NCBI GenBank assembly: GCA_002778095.1
Contig: PCDL01000011.1
Location: 2,418,001-2,482,000 of the forward strand
Length of the DNA: 64,000 bases
From: Fragosphaeria purpurea
Lineage: Eukaryota > Ascomycota > Sordariomycetes > Ophiostomatales > Ophiostomataceae
Direction: 5' to 3'
The position numbers and the translations under genes are program-made. The notes beneath the pieces were generated by a model. The model did no database searches, was not told the DNA's origin, and worked only from the letters and a program-made list of their open reading frames with translations. This document shows, piece by piece, positions 30,501 to 40,221 of this stretch. Numbering within the stretch: position 1 is the first letter of the stretch; each line of letters opens with the position of its first letter.

Positions 30501-33500
30501 TGCTGCAGATCCACAACCTGGAAACCGGTCGCCACCGGTGGTCGCCGCCGTTCTTTTATTGGAAGCTTATTCGGCTGCACGCCGAGGCGCCGCGGATGCC
30601 AAAGGTTTGGGCCAGGGTCCTGAGCATCAAAAACGGCCGCCTCGACTGCAAAGAAACCACGCGAAAGCTGCCTACGAGTGGCTTCGAAACGCAGCGCACG
30701 TTCGACATTGCCACCGACGTCATCCGGTTTGCCGTGCCGCATGAGTTGATCCTGTACAAGATTGCCGACAACATCATAAACGTCTTCAAGTCCGTCCTCC
30801 AGCTGCACCACCGCTTCAAGACCAGGACCGAGGAATACATTTTGGGCAAAGCCCCGGAAGGGCCAAAGAAGGTGCCCCGCGTGTCACTTCGCTGTCGCAC
30901 GTTTGCGTTCGAGCTGGAGGACGGTGCATTCGAGTGGAAGCTCGGCATGATTTACCGTGCCGGCCGCGTCGAGCAGATGCAGCGACTGGCGCGCGAAGAG
31001 GCTTTCCGTGTCAAAGTAAAGAAAATCCAGGAGGAAGAAGCGCGGAGGGAAACCAGCAAGTTTAGGGCACGTTCTGCTGCACCCACGCCACGCGGCCGAG
31101 GCGCCAACGCGGCCTCGTCTTCCTCCACCACTCGCAGGAGCCTTAGCGAAGACAGACTGCCTGGTTCACGCTCGACGGCGGACGCCCATGGACTCGGCCG
31201 GCGGCCCAGATACGACCCGGAAGGTAGCTCGTTGGGGATGACCGGCAGCGCCCACATCTCGATCGCCGAAGCGAGGCACAGGCTCAATCTCCACAACTCC
31301 CGTGGCTGGAAGCGACGTATCGACCGTTATTATTTGATGGCCCGCAACGGCATGAGGGAAATCCGCGGTTTATTTTGGGGGCCCCAGTCTCCCGCAGATG
31401 GTGTCACCGAAAACGAACGGGTTTTGGAAGTGCCGGACCGACCTGCTCTGATGACGACGCTGATTGACGACCTGCATTTTGTCATCGACAAGCCAAGTTT
31501 CCCCCTGAAGGAACTGCCGGATTTCCTGCACAAAGTGGGCAAAGGGATGCCTAGGGACAAGCTCTATACGCTTTTGGTTCCGATGAACGTTCAGATTCGC
31601 ATGGGCGAGGCCAAAGTGACGCTACGCGACTATCCGCTGCCTCTACTGCATGTACCGGGGATTACATCCAACCAGCCCTCAAATCTCCACGCTCTCTCGT
31701 TGTCAACGGATTTTGTTATCGCGGAAGAGTTTCAGGGGCCCGAGTCGGTTCGCCATGTGAAGATTGACGTCCTGCCGCCGACGGACAAGGGACCGGGAGC
31801 GTCGAAAGCGGGAAGCTTTGCCATTGATGTACGGCGCACGACCAGCCAAGTCAAGACGTACTCGGACATGGCGGTCGATATCAACACGGCTCTGCCGACA
31901 AAAATCACCTGGGGGACTTCGTATCAACCGGCGATCCAGGACATGATGATGGTGTTTGAATCCTTCACGAAGCCGCAGCTGGATCCGTCGGAGAACGTCG
32001 GGTTCTGGGACAAGATTCGACTCAGTTTCCACTCGCGCGTCCGCGTTGCTTGGAAGGCGGACGGGAACGTGCATCTCGCTCTCAAAGGAACGCGCGATCC
32101 GTATCAGGTAACGGGAAACGGCGCTGGGTTCCTCATGTGCTGGCGTAACGACGTGCGGTGGAACATCCACGTGGACGACGACCCGAAGCAGTTCATGACG
32201 GTCGACAGCGGCGAATACATTTTGGCGATTCCCGACTACAGCCATCATGCGCGCGAGGTTGCTCGACAGACCCTGGACGACGATAGCGTCATTAGCGAAG
32301 ACACGCTCCGCTCGGGCGCCGCGTTCAAGAAGGTGGTCATGAAGCTGTCGGGCCGCGTGCAATGGCTGGCGGGCCTTGTGTTTGAACGGGCCATTGAGAA
32401 CGGCAAGCGAAACTTTGATTTCACGCCGCACTACAACGTTGTCCTCAAGGCGCCGCAATACGCTCACTCCACCAACGGCCTGCCTTACGACGCGTTTCGC
32501 GGATTCCGGAGCCAGCACATCCACATGTCCATCGCCGTTCGCGCACCTGTGGACCGAGAGTGGACTGTGTCCAACTCCGAACCCTCCCGGAGCTACAACA
32601 CCGTGCATCTCTCGCCTCGTTTCTTCACGCACTTCTTCGCTTGGTGGTCGTTGTTCAGCGGGCCCATGTCGCTACCCATCCGCCAGGGCAAGCTTTGGCC
32701 GGGTTGCGAGAAGAACAGCAAGAAGTTTGGGCGGCATCTCGCCACGATCAAGTACAACCTGCTTCTGGCGCCATTGTTCCTCAGCCACATGTACAAGCAC
32801 AAAGACAGTGAAGAGCATCCGGACAAGGCATGCATTTCGGCAACAGGGATCAAGGTTCGATTTGACAGCTTCATGCTCGACCTGCATCAGAGACGCGAGG
32901 AGTTCAACACGCGCGACAAAGGCCGCAAAACACAGAGTCGAACTTCGGGCATGAAGATCCACGCCTGCCAACTCGATCTTGCATCGGCGGACATCCGGGC
33001 TGTGTCTGCGACGATCCATGCGAGCACGGTGGAAAGCATCCAAGACACCATGGCGGCACTTGTGAACAACGAAGAAGAAAGCGCAGATATCTCGCATTTC
33101 ACCATACCGGACGACGATTTCAGCTGGATTGACATGGACGACTTTGTCGAGCTCGACTGGATTCTGCCTACGGAGCCGAATCCCGACACAAAGATTTTGC
33201 CCTTGGCCTTTGCGCCGAGAATTACCTATTTTCGGCAAACCGACATTGGCGGTGTCATTTCTGGCGACCCAGACCGGACAAGCCCGTTTGGCCACGAGCC
33301 CACGCACCTGTGCATCATGACGCCCGACGACGATCCCCGGACGGTGCAGATGCAGCTCATTCGGAACCGGCTGCGGCAACTCGACGAGCAGATTGACGGG
33401 CATGTTCGGGACATTCGAAATTTGGCAGCGCGCATCAACGACGACTTTGGCCACCAAAATCCCCTGAAGGCTGCTGAGATCGAAACGCTCTCCAGGCAGG

Positions 33501-36500
33501 CCAACGTCCTGCAAGAGAAAAAACTGTTCTTGGAAAACTCGTTCCGGCAGCTGGGCGAAGAGGCAACAGCCGCCGCGACGGCGAAGACGGCGGCGAAGGC
33601 GGCAGCAGCAGCCCGGGATTCTCAAAGGAAGGGCCAGGACACCGCCGGAAGCAGAGCCTCGGACAACGAAGGCACAGAAAACGCTACGAGCATGGGAGGA
33701 CTCCCACTCCCCCCAGTATCATCGCCTGCAGACCCGGACGCGCCAGATTCGGGTGCGGAATTTGCGAGCGAGTTCACGAACCGGTTCGTCGTCCACAACA
33801 TGAAACTCAAGTGGAACAACATGCTTCGTAACATCATTTTGCGGTACATCCACCAAGTCAGCCAACGACGGGGTTTCGTCTACTATCTTTCTCGGCCGGC
33901 AGTGAAGTTCATTCTGGACATTGTTGAGGAGCAAATCAAGCTCAAAGCAGCGGCGGCAACACCGGCATCCAGCGATGCCCCCTCGGCCGCCGCTGCTAGC
34001 AAAGCCGGAAGCGGGTTCGGCGTGTCCCAGTCGGCGGACGCCCTGAACAAACTCGACCGATCATCGACCAAAGACATTGAGGATAGGATCCGCAAGATTT
34101 TGCAAGATGGCAGGAAGTTTGTCAGCGCCGAAGACGTACACAACGACGAGACCAAAAAAGAAGGTACGGCCTATAGTACGCCGATGGAGGACTTGAGCAG
34201 CGGCATCGCCGCGGAGTTTACGCCCCAAAACAGTTACCACGTGCACCTGATCGCCCCCCAAATCCAACTGCAAAGCGACAAGAACCTGAAGCACGTCGTC
34301 CTCGTGACGGCCAAGGGCATGGAACTCAAGGTGGTGGAGGTCATGGACAAGGCGCGCCTTTCGGACAACGTGAGCGGCCTAGTGCAGCGACGGTTCCTCG
34401 TCGGCATGGACAGCACCCAGTTTTTCGTGACACACCGCAAGTGGTTCTCGACGCGCGTCCTGTCCACGTACTCTGGCAGCAGCTACGGCTCGCCAAAGGG
34501 GTCTAGTTGGCCCCCTTGGGTGCCGCTCGAAGCCATGTTCGACTTCCACACGGATCCGTTCGGGTTCAAACGCGTGGTGCAGAAGACCTCGGCCATGCTG
34601 CGCTACGACAAATACAATACGTTGCGCTTGAAGTACACCGACGGCGTCAACACGGGCGAAGGCGCCAGTGCAGCATCGCACGATAGCCCGGAGAGCCGCA
34701 TGGACAACCTGTGGATCGAGTTCCCCCAGGCGCGTGCACTCTGCAACTCGTCGCAGTACTACGCCATCTACGTCATCGTCCTCGACTTGCTCATGTACAG
34801 CGAACCGTTGGAGAAAACGCGCAGCGAACGCCTGGAGAAGATCATGCTGGCGTCCGATTTTAGCGACCTCCGGGGCGCACCGGAGATGGTCACCCGGCTG
34901 CAAGAGCGCGTGCGGCAGCTGGAGGACATCAAAACGCACTTCCAGATCCACTCCAAGAACTTGGACAAACGCGGCTGGGAGGAGCGGCTGTTGCTGGAGC
35001 GCGATCTCGCCGCCTGCGAGGACGAGCTGTTCTTCATCATGAAGGCCATTACGACTTCCCAAGGCAAAACCGATGCTACGCAAAGCAACGCCCTTTTGAA
35101 ATGGAGCATTTCGGCCCGGGAGATTGTGTGGCACCTGATCCGCGACAACAACGAGCCGCTGGTGGAGTTGCAGCTCAATGACGTGGAGTACGGCCGTACG
35201 GACATTGCCGACGGCTCGCACATCAACCTCATCCAAGTGGGCCGGATCTTGGGCCTGAACCTGTTGCCCGACGCAATCTATCCGGAAATGATTGCTCCGT
35301 ACATTGACGAACGCGGCCCACTCGATGCGGGTGCGGAGCCCATGGTTCGTGTTTACTGGTATATGCTGGAAGCGATCGCCGGCATCACCGTCATGGATCA
35401 TGTCGAGGTCACACTGTTTCCGATGAAGATCCAGCTGGAGCACGAAGTGGGCAAAAAGTTGTTCGAGTACATCTTCCCTGAAACGCACGTTGAACAGGCC
35501 TCTGGCACGACGGCCGCAAGCGCCGCAAGCAGCAGTGTGGACGGAAACAGAAATGGAAAGGGGAATGGAAACGGAAACGGAAACGGAAATGCAAATGCAA
35601 ATGCTTTTGATTCGCCGTTTTCAATGAAGCAAATGGCTCCGTCCGGCGACGAGGACAGTGGCGGCGACGAAGAGTTTGCGTTCTCCATACAGGGGGGACG
35701 AGCCCGGCTGGAGTCGGCGGCATCCGAAGGGGACAGGGATGCGGCATCGGCTTCGGCCACGTCGTTCGACGGCCGGGCGGGCTCGCTGGAGCTGCGTCTT
35801 CATCCAACGCTGACGTCCAACCAGCGAACGAGCACCGAGAAGCAAAAGATGCTGAGCGTCCATGCTACCGAGGCACATTCTTTCCGGTTCTTTCGGCCAC
35901 CCACTGCGCACGGCAACAAGGGCTTGGTTAAGAAGCCGTCCCATGATTCCTTGCAGTCCGGCGGGCCGCTGCGGATCGGCGTCGGGCGGTCGTCTACGGG
36001 ATTTTCTTCCATCGTCAGCGAATCTAAGAAAAGCAGCCGGTTTACGTTGCGCAGCAAACCCTCGGACGACAAACAAAACAGCCGCCCGTCGGACGACTTG
36101 ACCAAGATGATCACGCGCGCCAGCAACTACAAGACGTTTGCGTACATCCGGCTGCCGTCCGTGGTTCTGTGTCTGAGCTACAAAGGCAAGGGAGAGCGCA
36201 ACCTCGAAGACGTCCACGACTTTGTGTTTCGGCTGCCCACGATCGAGTACCGCAACAAGACCTGGTCCAACCTCGACCTGGCCCTGGCGCTCAAGAGCCG
36301 CGTCATCAAGGCCCTCATCTCGCACACGGGGGCCATCATCGGCAACAAGCTAAGCAAGCACAGGCCCAACACGGCGCAGCAGTCGAAGCTGCGCGAGCTG
36401 GTCACAAACTCGGTGCTCCTCTCGACGCCAGCCCTGCCGGAGTCACGCGACAACAGCGGCGACGATTCGTCGTCGCTGTTTGGCACGTCGCCCGTCGACT

Positions 36501-37261
36501 TCTCGCGCTCGCCGCCGCGGTCGCTACACGGGTCGCAAATGTCGATTCCCCTTGCGCGGTCGAACAGCCGCGGCTCGAGCGTGGCGTCGTCCAGTCGGTC
36601 GTTCCAAAGCAACAAACTCTCCGTCAACACCACTGCCGGCCCCGTTCCCGAGTTTCTGATGATGACGCCACCAACGCCGCAGCAGGACGTCGCCGGTTCG
36701 CAGAGCACGTCCTATGCCTCCAGCAATCGCAGTGTGGCTGACCATCTGCGGCCCGCAAGTCGGAGCAGTGGACGAAGTCTATTCGGCGTGGGCGGCGGCA
36801 ACGACGCGCTCAGCGAAAAGAAAAAGTCGTCGTCGGCCTTTGGTGGCGTGCGCGACAGGCTCAACGCTTTTGCATCCAAGGTCAAAGACCGCGACAGCAG
36901 CGCGAGCAGCTTGCCGTCGGGTCCACAGCCACCGGCCGCCAAGCTGCGCGCACGAAGCCTTCACAGCAGCAGCGGCGACTACACGAGCAGCGGTAGTGGT
37001 GGTGGTGGTGGTGGCGGCGGCAGTGGCGGGAGCGGCTTCGTCGACGAAAAGTACAACGACGGTGACGCGACCCCGGTGCGCCGACAAGGTTCAAGAATGG
37101 CCGCAGTAGCCACTAGTCTCGACGGTGACCATGACGACCGGCAGGATCACAACAACAACAACAAGAGCAACAGCAACAGCAACAGCAACAACCACGACCA
37201 TGAGGATCACGACGAGGGCACTGACGAGACCGGCGCGGGCGTGCCGCAAACGCCTGCGTAA
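27551..37261 (+). CDS. FMP27: FMP27/BLTP2 bridge-like lipid transfer protein
   Basis: A single 3,236-residue frame with no intron; the start is the ATG at 27551, since the open frame upstream has none. The first 30 residues form one membrane anchor (NPTFILGVLVLLYLLSFVLF) followed at once by GYFSLRRLAYVPRDGLKIEI, typical of the Fmp27/Hobbit/KIAA0100 (BLTP2) family. Family hallmarks: ENVGFWDKIRLSFHSRVRV near residue 1483 (GFWDK domain) and GSSWPPWVPLEAMFDFHTDP near residue 2318 (WPPW domain). These ER-anchored proteins form long beta-rich grooves thought to pass phospholipid between the ER and other membranes at contact sites. Coiled segments lie near 1940-2020. The last 600 residues are Ser/Asn/Gly-rich with a (GN)n repeat and a Gly run, and end in a charged tail. 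It is the longest uninterrupted frame in the window. Confidence 0.95.
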   Translation: MALFNPTFILGVLVLLYLLSFVLFAVVRIVTGLSIQRIGYFSLRRLAYVPRDGLKIEIRGLGLNIHRPTFSQPTWLSIVVSELVVTIDSSELEGNKLVEDKGDAGDASSSSAAAAAASATMPDGQDGVPSGSADDAGRAQAGLPRPPQPPLPSKHRETAEEARSKTWRQLMKLKERIKRLHRNVNWLRLVDVVATDSAVNVVGVGNVQFGNFTVAVDTRRKMVNRDRLLFQGSREAPPGTRQAEWIMTLRSVLFTADGRESMEVVDNATLNVHGFLYEALDGLRDAAIALKLGRVHLPYDDLVYCAERYRQSKLRSPEPTAVSSVSALKEVDPSLPNSPILEEPPSSLQDAAREAARLGSADDGANDGADGTDNTEDNANLHLANEDDLARTVSDSKEFVSSILRGIKEVQFAVSFLGIAKKVQTIKAAGAPVLLMNVSMKEVGVDLHRLDPRSPAHRMYFSPKDIAHEALAAALSIAVGVDDGHGSPQRLMYIPMVTTTVKTTLPSKTIEITEDVSAEARNANILFANSVVTSPSVDLDPRHLPLLLAMLNQPKKPPSPPATVPPTKRRDILISRLLPKASIKFSVHEPVIRIALPPVSPTADPDDFDLIISSISSISLDMESFHFAVEKLHYSLASTARLRSHNLYYQTSAGDRFDLLQTESLDLKAQLNASPDVRVVASGNLQTFSVKMVRPEIIDGLSQIVKQLRPSVEPDKKRIQRAGPRQGVNFLRAMPAWLLHFHMQASDFSMEVAGVDKAISDDAKGVAVQLETWTVEYRAQRLDGVQRRPGRRRTVSRAVLMPDTDLLASASSAPRRKHHHNGDGRRIAIHCRGLEAFVVQSLEKWEVDPFVNVPRFEIAFSTLSDNQGPIFHIHAHVRTLLLHYALHRHYSVGVAATVLQQAFVHAEPGISKKPGAAETTAPTATQSIGADSRAPLSELLPTSPSSSARQIKPAVFVSSELVAVDVKVAFIQIKGDMPSDPPLMLQIHNLETGRHRWSPPFFYWKLIRLHAEAPRMPKVWARVLSIKNGRLDCKETTRKLPTSGFETQRTFDIATDVIRFAVPHELILYKIADNIINVFKSVLQLHHRFKTRTEEYILGKAPEGPKKVPRVSLRCRTFAFELEDGAFEWKLGMIYRAGRVEQMQRLAREEAFRVKVKKIQEEEARRETSKFRARSAAPTPRGRGANAASSSSTTRRSLSEDRLPGSRSTADAHGLGRRPRYDPEGSSLGMTGSAHISIAEARHRLNLHNSRGWKRRIDRYYLMARNGMREIRGLFWGPQSPADGVTENERVLEVPDRPALMTTLIDDLHFVIDKPSFPLKELPDFLHKVGKGMPRDKLYTLLVPMNVQIRMGEAKVTLRDYPLPLLHVPGITSNQPSNLHALSLSTDFVIAEEFQGPESVRHVKIDVLPPTDKGPGASKAGSFAIDVRRTTSQVKTYSDMAVDINTALPTKITWGTSYQPAIQDMMMVFESFTKPQLDPSENVGFWDKIRLSFHSRVRVAWKADGNVHLALKGTRDPYQVTGNGAGFLMCWRNDVRWNIHVDDDPKQFMTVDSGEYILAIPDYSHHAREVARQTLDDDSVISEDTLRSGAAFKKVVMKLSGRVQWLAGLVFERAIENGKRNFDFTPHYNVVLKAPQYAHSTNGLPYDAFRGFRSQHIHMSIAVRAPVDREWTVSNSEPSRSYNTVHLSPRFFTHFFAWWSLFSGPMSLPIRQGKLWPGCEKNSKKFGRHLATIKYNLLLAPLFLSHMYKHKDSEEHPDKACISATGIKVRFDSFMLDLHQRREEFNTRDKGRKTQSRTSGMKIHACQLDLASADIRAVSATIHASTVESIQDTMAALVNNEEESADISHFTIPDDDFSWIDMDDFVELDWILPTEPNPDTKILPLAFAPRITYFRQTDIGGVISGDPDRTSPFGHEPTHLCIMTPDDDPRTVQMQLIRNRLRQLDEQIDGHVRDIRNLAARINDDFGHQNPLKAAEIETLSRQANVLQEKKLFLENSFRQLGEEATAAATAKTAAKAAAAARDSQRKGQDTAGSRASDNEGTENATSMGGLPLPPVSSPADPDAPDSGAEFASEFTNRFVVHNMKLKWNNMLRNIILRYIHQVSQRRGFVYYLSRPAVKFILDIVEEQIKLKAAAATPASSDAPSAAAASKAGSGFGVSQSADALNKLDRSSTKDIEDRIRKILQDGRKFVSAEDVHNDETKKEGTAYSTPMEDLSSGIAAEFTPQNSYHVHLIAPQIQLQSDKNLKHVVLVTAKGMELKVVEVMDKARLSDNVSGLVQRRFLVGMDSTQFFVTHRKWFSTRVLSTYSGSSYGSPKGSSWPPWVPLEAMFDFHTDPFGFKRVVQKTSAMLRYDKYNTLRLKYTDGVNTGEGASAASHDSPESRMDNLWIEFPQARALCNSSQYYAIYVIVLDLLMYSEPLEKTRSERLEKIMLASDFSDLRGAPEMVTRLQERVRQLEDIKTHFQIHSKNLDKRGWEERLLLERDLAACEDELFFIMKAITTSQGKTDATQSNALLKWSISAREIVWHLIRDNNEPLVELQLNDVEYGRTDIADGSHINLIQVGRILGLNLLPDAIYPEMIAPYIDERGPLDAGAEPMVRVYWYMLEAIAGITVMDHVEVTLFPMKIQLEHEVGKKLFEYIFPETHVEQASGTTAASAASSSVDGNRNGKGNGNGNGNGNANANAFDSPFSMKQMAPSGDEDSGGDEEFAFSIQGGRARLESAASEGDRDAASASATSFDGRAGSLELRLHPTLTSNQRTSTEKQKMLSVHATEAHSFRFFRPPTAHGNKGLVKKPSHDSLQSGGPLRIGVGRSSTGFSSIVSESKKSSRFTLRSKPSDDKQNSRPSDDLTKMITRASNYKTFAYIRLPSVVLCLSYKGKGERNLEDVHDFVFRLPTIEYRNKTWSNLDLALALKSRVIKALISHTGAIIGNKLSKHRPNTAQQSKLRELVTNSVLLSTPALPESRDNSGDDSSSLFGTSPVDFSRSPPRSLHGSQMSIPLARSNSRGSSVASSSRSFQSNKLSVNTTAGPVPEFLMMTPPTPQQDVAGSQSTSYASSNRSVADHLRPASRSSGRSLFGVGGGNDALSEKKKSSSAFGGVRDRLNAFASKVKDRDSSASSLPSGPQPPAAKLRARSLHSSSGDYTSSGSGGGGGGGGSGGSGFVDEKYNDGDATPVRRQGSRMAAVATSLDGDHDDRQDHNNNNKSNSNSNSNNHDHEDHDEGTDETGAGVPQTPA
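35541..35604 (+). repeat. FMP27: (GGAAAC)-type repeat in the FMP27-like gene
   Basis: Variant six-base units (GGAAAC, GGAAAG, GGAAAT, GCAAAT) encode Gly-Asn and Ala-Asn alternation in a linker. It resembles the RIA1 repeat at 18859-18908, although the two genes are unrelated. Confidence 0.8.
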
Positions 37262-38226
37262 GATCACAGAGAACGAGGACGACTTGATATGCGACGCCGC
37301 CATGTACAGCATACTATTTGAATATACAACATTTCTCGAGGGGCGGTTTAGCACTGCAAGGGCGCATAGACAGCGGGGGGCTTTTTTTGGTTGTTGTTTG
37401 TTTTTTGTTTTTTTCGTTTTATTTTCTATTTTTATGTACATGTTTTTTGGGGGTGGCTTCCTTCCATTTTCTTATCATCCGTCGTTTGTTTCTTTTTTTT
37501 GTTTTGTTTTATGTCTACATTACACCATTCATTATCCAGGCGCACCTGTTTGCATATCACCAGATGTCGTTCCTAAACGACTTTTCTCCTTTGTGTTGGA
37601 CTTTCTTTTGTCCCGTTCCCGTCTGTCGATTATTCTTTTGTTTTACTTAGATTTAATATATTTCTGGGATTTTGGTGTACAGTCCGAGGTTCGTCTCTTT
37701 TGCTTAGTTAATTAGCCCCTTTATCATTGTCGATGGTCGCCGGCGTCTCCACGGAGCATTGCGCAATCCAAAGCCATACGGAAAAGGCTTTCAAGATCCT
37801 GTCATTCAAGTATAACATCCCTCAGGAATCGTACACATAGCGTCATAAAAAAACACTTTATATGAACCACCCAATGCACAACATACACCGTACACATGCC
37901 CCCAAAGCAAGTCCAAGGGGGGGAGAAAAAATCAAAAGATATCAGATCATCCCAAAAAAAAGGGGAGAAAGGTGAGAATTTCGCATCTCACGCTCACGTT
38001 CGTCGTCCACGCCAGTATAAAATCCGAACCCAAAAAAGAACCCCGTAAATGCTTGTAGAACCTGACCGCACAACCAATGCTGAGAATAAATAGAATAACC
38101 GAAAGATACAGAGGCTTAATAAACTCCGAAACCTGCCATCGGCGAACAGGGAAAAAAAGAAAAGAAAAAATGTAGGAAAAGGGGAAAAGGGGAAAAGGGG
38201 GAAAGAGGGCGACCCGAATCCGCCTC
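37262..38226. other. Convergent spacer, FMP27-like / unknown-function genes
   Basis: A 965-base spacer between facing stop codons. T-rich stretches (37380-37520 and 37590-37670) fit 3' untranslated and polyadenylation regions of the FMP27-like gene. Nothing coding is seen. Confidence 0.6.
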
Positions 38227-40221
38227 CTACTGGCCATCTTCGGGCGCAACAGCAACCCACCGAGCCGGCACACCGCCCGTGCCCACGACGTAAGCTTTGG
38301 CGGTCGCTTTTCGCGGCGGAAGCGCCAGGCGCGCGCGGCCCGGTTTGCGGTCGTCCAGCTTGCCGGCTCGCCGCATCGCCATTTCCATGACGGCGATGCG
38401 GATGAAGTCGGAATTTTCGCGCAGTTCGCGCTGCCGCGGGCCCGGAAAGGGCCGGTCGTCCAACAAACCCGGCGCATTCGATGCTTGCGCAGAACCAGTG
38501 GGGTTGCCGGGCACGCCCGCCGTGCCTCGGGGCAGAGAAGACGAAGACGAGCTTTTCGCACGATGCACCTTGTACGTCTGCATCTGAATCGAGGCCGTGA
38601 ACGCAGAACGCCACGAGGGCGTTTGTCCCGACGGCGAGCCGGGCGTCGACGTCGTCGCAAAGGCGGAGGAGGCCGAGAACGGCGTCAACGACGTGGAGGC
38701 CAACGCCGGAGACAGCGTCTGCGCGGCGGTCAACCGAAGGTCGATGCGTGCGTTGCTGGTTGGATTGAGGTACCGGCGCAGCGCGGCGCTCGGCTCCTCT
38801 TCCAGGGGCGGTGGTCGCCGCTCATCGGTGTACGGAATGCGGGGGTCAATGGTGAGCAACGACCGCGTCAAAAAGTCTTCGGGCGGGATGGAGGTGAGAT
38901 TGAACGTGGGGAACGCGCGCGCCGCGTTCCGCAGTGCACGAAGAGACGCGGTCAGGTTGGACTTGAAGGCCGACTTCAGCGGCTGCAGCGGAAACCGGGC
39001 CTCGGTCGTCTTGGCAATGGGGTCCGGCGACGACGGCTGGAACACGCGGAAATCCAAACTCTCAACGTCCACTTGAAAGGCAGTGGTATCCTTGCCCGCA
39101 GACGAGAGGGGGTCGCTATCACGCGCGCCGGGCGGCGAAGACACGGGTGTCAGAGAACGTCGCGTAGGGCGCGTCTTGCGGCCGCTGCCGATCCCGCGGT
39201 TTGGCGTATAGGGTACATCGTACGACGATACCGTGCCCGTCGCAAACGAGTCCGCGAGCGACGGCATGGACTCAAGGGAAACGGTGCGTGTAGAGAAAGC
39301 CGGCCCCGTCGTACTCTCACTAATGGATACTTCATCGTCGCCACCGTCGTCATCGTCGTCCTCCTCGTCCGCCTCGGGCTCCTCCTCCTCCTTTCGATCG
39401 TCAAAATCTTCGGGGGCCGCCAGAAGAATGTCAAGCGGGCTCCTGCTCAGCGACAAACCGAAGTCCTGCTCAACCTCCTGGACATCGTCCATAAAGGTCG
39501 CCACGGTCATGCGTTTGCCGCGCAAGCTGCCGCCGTTGTCCAAGCGCCGACCGTGCTGCTGTGACCGCCGTGCGGCTTTCGGCGGTGGTATGCTCGTCAC
39601 GGCCAAGAGCGCGGCCACGGAAGGCGAAATGGAATCGGGTCGGTGGCCGTCACGCGACCCCCCGCGGGCGTTTTTCGGCTGCGGCTGCTGCCGTGAGAAG
39701 CTACGCCAGCTGTCGTCCTGTTGGTGGTGGTGGTTGTGGTGGTGGCGGTGGTGTTTGGTTCGGTGCGCGTGCGCGTGCGTGTGCGCGTGTGCAGTCTCGT
39801 GCGCCGACGATCGCAAGGGAATCTGCACGGGGTTTGTCGGCGTCTTGGGCCGTTCTTCAGCCAAAGGCACGCAACCGTTTCCCGCCGTGTTATGGGAGTC
39901 GGTCGGGCCTGATGCCGGGAGCGGATCCTCGGCTACCGTCGTCGTGCGGTCGTCAGCCGCGGCGGCCACGCTTTCGTCCGCAACAGGATTGCCGCCGGTA
40001 GCCCCCATGGTAGTCGAAGACGCCGTAGGGGCACGGAGAGTTCGAGCAGTGTTGTAGCGAGTCGGTTTCCGCGTTGAGTAATCATCCTTTCTTCTGGGGA
40101 CGGTCGACGGTGACGACGCCGAAGGCGATGCGGGCGGCAAGCGTGTCGGTGTCGGTGTCGGTGGCGAAGGACGAGCAAAGTGATTCTGGCGAGAGACCAG
40201 AAAAGAGCGCGGAGATATCAT
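38227..40221 (-). CDS. Conserved fungal protein of unknown function, His-rich and acidic tracts
   Basis: 664 residues from the ATG at 40221 without introns. Largely disordered: a Pro/Thr/Ser-rich N-terminus with a (PT)n stretch, a His-rich run near residues 140-172 (AHTHAHAHRTKHHRHHHNHH), an acidic Glu/Asp tract near 275-300, and Ser-rich segments with SPSVAALLAVTSIPPP and a TVATFMDDVQEVEQDFGLSL block. More ordered islands: LKSAFKSNLTASLRALRNAA, PPEDFLTRSLLTIDPRIPYT and the C-terminal FIRIAVMEMAMRRAGKLDDR followed by PGRARLALPPRK and PARWVAV. I have an impression of similar blocks in other filamentous ascomycete hypotheticals, but no function is assigned. A nuclear or cortical role would be speculation. 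An additional upstream exon cannot be ruled out. Confidence 0.75.
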   Translation of the reverse strand: MISPRSFLVSRQNHFARPSPPTPTPTRLPPASPSASSPSTVPRRKDDYSTRKPTRYNTARTLRAPTASSTTMGATGGNPVADESVAAAADDRTTTVAEDPLPASGPTDSHNTAGNGCVPLAEERPKTPTNPVQIPLRSSAHETAHAHTHAHAHRTKHHRHHHNHHHQQDDSWRSFSRQQPQPKNARGGSRDGHRPDSISPSVAALLAVTSIPPPKAARRSQQHGRRLDNGGSLRGKRMTVATFMDDVQEVEQDFGLSLSRSPLDILLAAPEDFDDRKEEEEPEADEEDDDDDGGDDEVSISESTTGPAFSTRTVSLESMPSLADSFATGTVSSYDVPYTPNRGIGSGRKTRPTRRSLTPVSSPPGARDSDPLSSAGKDTTAFQVDVESLDFRVFQPSSPDPIAKTTEARFPLQPLKSAFKSNLTASLRALRNAARAFPTFNLTSIPPEDFLTRSLLTIDPRIPYTDERRPPPLEEEPSAALRRYLNPTSNARIDLRLTAAQTLSPALASTSLTPFSASSAFATTSTPGSPSGQTPSWRSAFTASIQMQTYKVHRAKSSSSSSLPRGTAGVPGNPTGSAQASNAPGLLDDRPFPGPRQRELRENSDFIRIAVMEMAMRRAGKLDDRKPGRARLALPPRKATAKAYVVGTGGVPARWVAVAPEDGQ
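39708..39801 (-). repeat. His-rich repeat segment of the unknown-function protein
   Basis: CAC/CAT-rich irregular repeats (seen as GTG/GGT on the + strand, merging with a GTGCGC stretch) encode about 15 histidines within 30 residues. It may be a slippage product or a metal-binding tract. Confidence 0.7.
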
